Part shown: positions 58,436 through 64,000 of the stretch, one piece after another
Numbering within the stretch: the stretch's first letter is position 1
How the letters are laid out: each line of letters begins with the position of its first letter
DNA from: Leeuwenhoekiella aestuarii
Lineage (GTDB): Bacteria > Bacteroidota > Bacteroidia > Flavobacteriales > Flavobacteriaceae
Direction of reading: 5' to 3'
Assembly: GCF_004104055.1 (NCBI RefSeq)
Contig: NZ_QOVJ01000001.1
Span: 310,001 to 374,000, forward strand
Length of the DNA stretch: 64,000 nt
Position numbers and translations under genes: made by a program
Notes under the pieces: generated by a model
Told to the model about the DNA's origin: nothing
Database searches by the model: none
Seen by the model: only the letters and a program-made list of their open reading frames with translations

Positions 58436-59486
58436 CCTTGCGAATCAAACACACATAAACCGGAAAGTGGTCGCTGTAGCCACCAGTGTACATTCCGTTT
58501 GCAAAACTTCTAAACGGATAATCTTTATAGGCGCCACCTGGGGTCTGTAAAAACTGCTTGTTAAAAATACCCGCTTTATAATATTGAAAGCTGTCGTAGT
58601 CTTTTTTCAGCCAGGCCGAAGACAGTAAGATCTGATCAAAAAGATTCCAGCTGTCCCGATACGCAAGCGTGCCCAAACCCTGCTTTGCTAAAGCTTCCAT
58701 CGGATTATAAACATCTTTAAGTCCCACGTGTTTCCGCTTTGCTTTTGCTTTTAAACCCTTCTTTACACTTTTATCTTTAGGATCATCATTAAGATCCCCC
58801 ATGGTTATGATTTTAGCATAGGGTTCCTGACTCAAGATCGAATCAATGATCTTTCGGTTTAAAACAGCCGCTGCAACACGTCTGGCCTGGGTACGGGCTT
58901 CTCCTCCGCTTCGGGAAGGCCAGTGATTTACAATAATATGTACCCGCTCTCCGACGAGATTACCACTCACCAGTAATTGATCTCGGGTATAAATGCGTTT
59001 GTTTTCTCGTTCTGGATCCACGAGTTTTAGCTCATAAGCTTTACTGATAATAGGCTGAAAAACAGTTTTATCATACAAGAAACCCACATCTATACCCCGT
59101 CGATCGGGAGAATCGTAGTGTACGATTCCGTAGTCTGTTTTTTGCAATACCGGTTGACTGACCAGATCTTCAAGAACCTTACGGTTTTCAATCTCTGCAA
59201 CCCCCAGAACCGCTGGTCCGTTTTCAGCTTCGGGAGGTCCTATTTGTGCAATCACCTCAGCCATTTTTGAAAGTTTATCTTCATAAATAGCTTCCGTCCA
59301 CCGGTCTTTGCCTTCGGGAGTACGATCGTCATCAAAGGTTATGGGATCATTTTCGGCATCAAAAAGGTTTTCCAAATTGTAAAATCCCACCGTAACCAGC
59401 TGATAATCTTCAGGCTCCTGACTAAAAACCCACAGATTTGGGTTAAGAATGAACACAATAAGAACACTTAATCGATTTTTTAACAT
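58425..59486 (-). CDS. Secreted endonuclease/exonuclease/phosphatase family protein
   Basis: 353 residues with signal peptide (SVLIVFILNPNLWVFSQ). EEP-fold motifs: FYNLENLFDAENDP, VLGVAEIENRKVLEDLV (Glu), IIVNHWPSRSGGEARTQARR, MGDLNDDPKD (Asp, Asn) and YSDHFPVYVCL (Asp-His). Active in the periplasm or outside, probably as a nuclease or phosphodiesterase. It is divergent from a TonB receptor and a DUF5689 lipoprotein, a combination that I have seen as a recurrent locus in flavobacteria and that may scavenge DNA or phosphate. Confidence 0.9.
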   Translation of the reverse strand: MLKNRLSVLIVFILNPNLWVFSQEPEDYQLVTVGFYNLENLFDAENDPITFDDDRTPEGKDRWTEAIYEDKLSKMAEVIAQIGPPEAENGPAVLGVAEIENRKVLEDLVSQPVLQKTDYGIVHYDSPDRRGIDVGFLYDKTVFQPIISKAYELKLVDPERENKRIYTRDQLLVSGNLVGERVHIIVNHWPSRSGGEARTQARRVAAAVLNRKIIDSILSQEPYAKIITMGDLNDDPKDKSVKKGLKAKAKRKHVGLKDVYNPMEALAKQGLGTLAYRDSWNLFDQILLSSAWLKKDYDSFQYYKAGIFNKQFLQTPGGAYKDYPFRSFANGMYTGGYSDHFPVYVCLIRKVKN

Positions 59487-59576
59487 AACACACCTAAAAT
59501 CAAACTGTTAAGTTAAACTAATTTTTAATTTAGATGTGTACGCCCCCGCTGAAAAACTGATTAATTCTTTTTCATT

Positions 59577-62417
59577 GTGTACAAAATACTATTTTTTATA
59601 ACGCTAGTACTCAGCATAAAAACGGGTCTATCGCAAGAGATTCGCATCAGCGGAAACCTTAAAGACGCGACAACTGCTGCAGCTATTCCAGACGTCGTGG
59701 TCCGTATTCTAAAAACGGACATACAAACGTTAACCACCCCAGACGGAAGCTTTGAATTGAAAGGCAAACTCCCCGATGGAAATCAAACCTTGGTGTTTTC
59801 AAAGCAAGGCTATCTCGGGCTTCGGTTACCCGTAAGCCTTCATGAAAATCAGAAGTTGTATTTAGAGTATATCCCTTTAGAGGTAGATCTTGCTGAGGCG
59901 AATCAAAGCCTAACCTTAATCAGTCTTTCTGATATGCAGCTCAACGAAGATGAAGCTGCGCGTGATAATGTGGTTTCCGGACTTTTAGGTGCTACGAATG
60001 ACGTATTTAGCAATGCGGCAGCTTTTGACTTTAGCGCTACCTTTTTTCGGCCCCGTGGTTTAGACAGCAAGTACAGCAGGGTGCTCATCAATGGTGTTGA
60101 ACTCAACAAATTCAATACCGGGAGACCGCAATGGAGCAATTGGGGTGGACTCAATGATGTCATGCGCAATCGGGAGTTCAGTCCGGGAATTACTGCTAAC
60201 GATTATACGTTTGGCGCAGCGGCAGGAACACTTCATTTTAATATGCAAGCTTCATCCTATCGCCGTGGCGGGCGAATCTCCTATGCTTATGCCAATCGTA
60301 CCTATACCGGCAGAGCGATGGCGAGTTATACTAGTGGAGTTACTCAATCAAATTGGGCCTATTCCGTTTTGGCATCCAGTAGATTTGGGAAACAAGGTTA
60401 TGTTGATGGGACGCTTTACGACGCCAACGCTTTGTTTATAGGGATCGAAAAAATACTTACTGAGCAACACAGCATCAACCTGTCCTTGTTGTATACACCC
60501 AATCGTCGCGGAAGAAGTACTGCATTAACTCAGGAAGTAATTGATCTGAAAGGAAATAAATACAACCCCAACTGGGGTTTTCAAAAGGGTGCACTGCGCA
60601 ATGCCAGACTCAGAGAGATTCAAGAACCTCTTGCTATTTTGACGCACAACTGGAAGCTTCATACGAAAAACACCTTAACAACCAGTGTGGCGTATCAATG
60701 GGGGAAAACCAAAAACTCACGCATCGATTACACCGGAAGCACGCTTGTGATCAATACGAATGGTCAGGAAAGCTTTTTAGGAGGTGCTCGCAATCCCGCA
60801 CCCAATTACTATCAAAATTTACCCAGTTATTTTCTCCGGTTTGATAATCCTACAGCCGCACAATACCAACAAGCGTATTTAGCTCAGGAAGAATTTACTA
60901 CAGATGGCCAGTTGGATTGGGAAGCTTTATATAAAGCCAATCAAACTGCAGCAACAACCGGACTCAACACCATTTACGCCCTACAAAACGATGTAAATAG
61001 TGATCACTTAATTCAAGCCTCAAGTATATTAAACAGTAGGTTTTCTGAACATCTTGATCTGGATGCCCGCCTTTCAATTGCTCAGTTGAATAGTGCGAAT
61101 TATGCAGAAATCGATGATCTTTTAGGGGGAAGTGTCTGGCTTGATATAGACAGTTTTGCCGAGGATGATAATACTACCGGTGGAGATCTTGCTCAAAGCG
61201 ACCTCCAGCATCGCAACAGACTGGTTACCGAAGGAGATCGCTACAAATACAATTATTCGATTCTTGCTTTTAAAGCTTCAGCATTTACACAACTTCAAGG
61301 TAGTTACAACCACTTTGACTTTTATACGGGTTTGCAACTTACACAAACCAACTATCAGCGAGAAGGTTTGTATGAAAACGGATATTATCCCGGCACACAA
61401 TCTTTAGGCAAAAGTGAAGCAGTCCATTTTACGACTCTCGATGCCAAAGGTGGGTTTACGTATAAATTCAACGGGAAACATTTTGCACAATTCAATGCCG
61501 GGGTGCTGGCTCAACCCCCTACTACAAACACCGTATTTACCAATGCCCGGCAAAACAACGCTGTTATCGAAAACCCTTTAGCAGAAAACATTTTGAATAT
61601 GGATGCCAGTTACATCTATCGAAGTGCATTGTTTAAAGCACGATTAACAGGCTACTATCTCGATTTTACGAATGGAAGCGAAGTCTCGTATTTCTACACG
61701 CAGTCTTTGCAAAACCCCGTGATTGAAAACGGCAATGCCCTGGTACAAGAAATCACGACCGATATCTCTCGTCAAAACCTAGGGATAGAATTGGGTGCCG
61801 AATTCAAAGTATTGCCCACCCTTTCATTTAAAGTCGCAGCTGCCCTAAGTCAACATACGTACACGGGTAATCCCAAGGTTTATTACACCACTACTTTAGT
61901 TAATGACCCCCTTGTTTTTGGAGACGGCCGGGTAAAGCTTAAAAATTACCACGTTTCCGGGGGACCCGAGCAAGCACTGCAGCTAGGTTTTGATTATCGG
62001 GACCCGGATTTCTGGTGGTTGGGTGGCAGTTTAAACCGGTTTGCGAATGCGTATGTAGACGTGAGTTATTTGCGCCGGTCTGCTGCATTTAGCTCAGACT
62101 ATGACGGACTCCCTGTTAACGACTACAATCCTGAAATTGCTGCAGGATTCCTGCAGCAAGAACAACTCGACTCGTATTATTTGATCAATCTCGTGGGAGG
62201 AAAATCATGGCGCATCAAAGACTATACCCTTGGCTTTTTTGCTTTGGTCAATAATCTGTTGAATACCCGATATAAAACCGGTGGTTTTGAAGATTCTCGC
62301 ATTGGTGATTATCGAAGTCTTCAGGAAGAACAAAACAGGCAAACACCCTTGTTTGGCAACCGCTACTTTTTAGGCTATGGAACAACCGTATACGCCAATT
62401 TTTACATTCGGTTTTAA
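59577..62417 (+). CDS. TonB-dependent outer-membrane receptor
   Basis: 946 residues. Signal peptide (LFFITLVLSIKTGLSQ), a carboxypeptidase-regulatory-like domain (about 20-105; ISGNLKDATTAAAIPDVVVR, LPDGNQTLVFSKQGYLGLRL), a plug (RPRGLDSKYSRVLINGVELN) and a long barrel ending in YANFYIRF, a proper C-terminal Phe. The only start in place is GTG at 59577; the next in-frame ATG is far inside. It leads an operon with the DUF5689 lipoprotein 35 bases after its stop. Substrate unknown; the nearby nuclease suggests nucleic acid or phosphate uptake. Confidence 0.9.
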   Translation: MYKILFFITLVLSIKTGLSQEIRISGNLKDATTAAAIPDVVVRILKTDIQTLTTPDGSFELKGKLPDGNQTLVFSKQGYLGLRLPVSLHENQKLYLEYIPLEVDLAEANQSLTLISLSDMQLNEDEAARDNVVSGLLGATNDVFSNAAAFDFSATFFRPRGLDSKYSRVLINGVELNKFNTGRPQWSNWGGLNDVMRNREFSPGITANDYTFGAAAGTLHFNMQASSYRRGGRISYAYANRTYTGRAMASYTSGVTQSNWAYSVLASSRFGKQGYVDGTLYDANALFIGIEKILTEQHSINLSLLYTPNRRGRSTALTQEVIDLKGNKYNPNWGFQKGALRNARLREIQEPLAILTHNWKLHTKNTLTTSVAYQWGKTKNSRIDYTGSTLVINTNGQESFLGGARNPAPNYYQNLPSYFLRFDNPTAAQYQQAYLAQEEFTTDGQLDWEALYKANQTAATTGLNTIYALQNDVNSDHLIQASSILNSRFSEHLDLDARLSIAQLNSANYAEIDDLLGGSVWLDIDSFAEDDNTTGGDLAQSDLQHRNRLVTEGDRYKYNYSILAFKASAFTQLQGSYNHFDFYTGLQLTQTNYQREGLYENGYYPGTQSLGKSEAVHFTTLDAKGGFTYKFNGKHFAQFNAGVLAQPPTTNTVFTNARQNNAVIENPLAENILNMDASYIYRSALFKARLTGYYLDFTNGSEVSYFYTQSLQNPVIENGNALVQEITTDISRQNLGIELGAEFKVLPTLSFKVAAALSQHTYTGNPKVYYTTTLVNDPLVFGDGRVKLKNYHVSGGPEQALQLGFDYRDPDFWWLGGSLNRFANAYVDVSYLRRSAAFSSDYDGLPVNDYNPEIAAGFLQQEQLDSYYLINLVGGKSWRIKDYTLGFFALVNNLLNTRYKTGGFEDSRIGDYRSLQEEQNRQTPLFGNRYFLGYGTTVYANFYIRF

Positions 62418-62452
62418 TGATCGCTTTCGCGGAAGCATAAAATAACAGTATT

Positions 62453-63859
62453 ATGAAAGCTCTTACTTATTTAAATATTCTACTCGTTTTAAGCACACTA
62501 AGCTGCGTCACCAATGAATTTGAAGTTCCAGATACTTCACTACCAGAGGTGGTACCGGAAGGTACCGAGGTACCTATTACTTCTGTAATTAACAATCTTA
62601 CCCAAAGCACAGAACCCATTATCGAATATGAAGACTCAGACACCTACCTTACCGGTTATGTAATCAGCAGTGATGTGGCGGGTAATTTTTATCACGAACT
62701 GGTCATACAAGATGCTCCTGAGAATCCACAGGGGGGAATCACCATTCAGCTGAATCAAAACGCCATCTATACCCTTTTTGAACCCGGTCGTAAAGTCTAT
62801 GTTTATCTTGACGGACTCGCAGTCACAACTGAAAATGGCATTGTACAGCTGGGCATACGAGACGGTAATGGGATCACTGATATTCCGAATTCCTTAATCG
62901 CTAAACATATTTTAAGAACCACCGAGGTTGCAACGCTAGTACCACTACCCCTTTCCATCGCCGACTTTTCTGAAGGCTATGAGAATTTATTCATCAGTCT
63001 TGAACATGCCCAATTTAATCGGGATGAAGTCTTGAGGGAGTCTATAAAAACCTTCGCCGGGGAGGTGACCGATGAATTTGATGGTATTAGGCTTTTAGAG
63101 ACCTGCGATGCACGAGGCAGAACCCTGGTTAGCACCAGTACGTTTGCCAAGTTTAAATCTGTTGCACTCCCCACAGGAAGCGGAACCATTCAAGGAGTAT
63201 TGAGTCGGGATTTTTACGATGACTTTTACATCATTCGCATCAACACCACAGCAGCTATTGATTTTACCAATGCTGAGCGGTGTGATCCTGTCGAACTCAA
63301 ATGTGGTCTTGCAGAAGTTTTAGGAACAGCACTTCTTTTTGAAGATGACTTTAGCGAACAAACCCGTAATAATCCCATAGAAGGCAACGGCTGGACCAAT
63401 TTTATAGAGTATGGGATTCAAGCCTGGGAAGCGTATACCGCAACCGGTAATAATGCTTCACAGGGAGTTTCTGCACGTATTGATTCGTATCAATCTGGTG
63501 ATGCTCTGAGTGTTTGTTGGTTGGTCACACCGGCAATTGATTTAGCTTCTAACACCCATGTGAGAATCAGGTTTGAAACCAGTAGTAGTTTTGCAGACGG
63601 TAGTGATCTTGAAGTGTTGTTCAGTTCAGATTGGGATGGCGATGCAGCAACAATCACTCAGGCCAACTGGTCTATTCTGGGTGACGCATTTGTAATTCGT
63701 GATCAGGATTTCTTTGGAGATTGGTACAGTTCTGGCATCGTGAATTTATCTTGTGCTACCGGTGAAACCGGTTATGTAGCTTTTAAATATACCGGCAGTA
63801 CACATGATGACTTTGATGGAACCTATCAGCTTGATAACATAAGTATTACGGCAGACTAA
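62453..63859 (+). CDS. DUF5689 lipoprotein with a jelly-roll C-terminal domain
   Basis: 468 residues. Lipobox STLSC (Cys18). Residues about 40-280 form the DUF5689 OB-like domain (TYLTGYVISSDVAGNFYHEL, DAPENPQGGITIQL, GRKVYVYLDGLAV, RDFYDDFYII). Residues about 295-468 look like a choice-of-anchor J/jelly-roll module (LFEDDFSEQTRN, WLVTPAIDLASNTHVRIRFE, YQLDNISITAD). Surface-exposed partner of the TonB receptor, probably binding the ligand. It contains no C-terminal sorting domain of type IX secretion. Confidence 0.88.
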   Translation: MKALTYLNILLVLSTLSCVTNEFEVPDTSLPEVVPEGTEVPITSVINNLTQSTEPIIEYEDSDTYLTGYVISSDVAGNFYHELVIQDAPENPQGGITIQLNQNAIYTLFEPGRKVYVYLDGLAVTTENGIVQLGIRDGNGITDIPNSLIAKHILRTTEVATLVPLPLSIADFSEGYENLFISLEHAQFNRDEVLRESIKTFAGEVTDEFDGIRLLETCDARGRTLVSTSTFAKFKSVALPTGSGTIQGVLSRDFYDDFYIIRINTTAAIDFTNAERCDPVELKCGLAEVLGTALLFEDDFSEQTRNNPIEGNGWTNFIEYGIQAWEAYTATGNNASQGVSARIDSYQSGDALSVCWLVTPAIDLASNTHVRIRFETSSSFADGSDLEVLFSSDWDGDAATITQANWSILGDAFVIRDQDFFGDWYSSGIVNLSCATGETGYVAFKYTGSTHDDFDGTYQLDNISITAD

Positions 63860-63901
63860 GCAATAAAAATGCTATTTTTAGAAAACTAAAACCTGCATAT
63901 T

Positions 63902-64000
63902 TTGATTAAAACTACCCTACTCAGTTTACTTCTTAGTTGTTGTATTGCCTGTAATTCTAAACAAGATACAACTCAAAAAACTCCTCGGTTTACAGCAGAA
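63902..64000 (+). CDS. Lipoprotein, N-terminal fragment cut by the window edge
   Basis: Frame beginning with TTG at 63902: the residues IKTTLLSLLLSCCIACNSKQ form a short lipoprotein signal with a lipobox before one of three Cys. There are 33 codons to the window end with no stop. It follows the DUF5689 gene by 42 bases in the same direction, so it is likely part of the same operon. Too short to name. Confidence 0.55.
   Translation, partial: MIKTTLLSLLLSCCIACNSKQDTTQKTPRFTAE

Noticed and set aside
1-64000. tRNA or rRNA genes
   Set aside because: No cloverleaf or rRNA-like stretch recognised by eye; a tRNA scan would be decisive.

Overview
The window looks like part of a chromosome of a marine-type member of the Flavobacteriaceae (Bacteroidetes). 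Supporting this are a SusD family protein at the left edge, two large carboxypeptidase-regulatory/TonB-dependent receptors with partner lipoproteins, DUF3109 and DUF5689 proteins, promoters carrying the Bacteroidetes -7 element TAnnTTTG, little use of Shine-Dalgarno sites, and an AT-rich composition. I see no rRNA, tRNA or CRISPR array.

Layout. 0-22 kb is mostly core: the end of a SusD gene, polA, the 2-oxoglutarate dehydrogenase pair sucA-sucB, a polyprenyl synthetase, a TetR-TolC-adaptor-RND efflux operon with a clear palindromic operator, a large LRR/TPR surface or periplasmic protein, and aspS. 22-23.6 kb is a non-coding island with a REP-like repeat, phased 11-bp direct repeats and an XRE regulator that has lost any normal start codon. 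23.5-28.4 kb holds a TonB receptor and an internally duplicated beta-helix lipoprotein. 28.5-35.9 kb is core again: dgt, dxs, tadA, a cNMP/CBS/DUF294 protein with an exonuclease, and an ankyrin gene pair. 36-43.9 kb is accessory: small hypothetical, Dabb, DUF2007-like and MepB genes, a 1.5 kb mosaic of repeats with covarying hairpins, cassette-like gene boundaries, and a broken REP-associated transposase (RAYT) between inverted REP ends. 48.2-64 kb is mostly core: a FUSC family membrane protein, an aminotransferase, MarC, a CtpA-type protease, dCMP deaminase, HupE, YihY, and an endonuclease/TonB receptor/DUF5689 locus.

The most interesting region is 43.9-47.8 kb, a compact AT-rich minus-strand operon next to the RAYT remnant. 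Its order is 5'-nucleotidase, a small protein that can begin Met-Gly with a Gly/Ser-rich tail, a fusion of a PfkB-type sugar/nucleoside kinase with a nucleoside 2-deoxyribosyltransferase-like domain, a QueC-like 7-deazaguanine synthase, and an HhH-GPD DNA-glycosylase-like protein with the expected Lys and Asp. The last four genes overlap end to start. The combination of QueC-like enzyme, HhH glycosylase-like protein and a protein with an exposed N-terminal glycine resembles the ancillary genes of type IV CBASS and the QatB/QatC pair of Qat, but there is no CD-NTase, no TGT homologue and no recognisable ATPase or TatD nuclease. I infer a candidate anti-phage or signalling system based on attaching a deazapurine to a protein N-terminus. 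The sequence alone cannot prove this.
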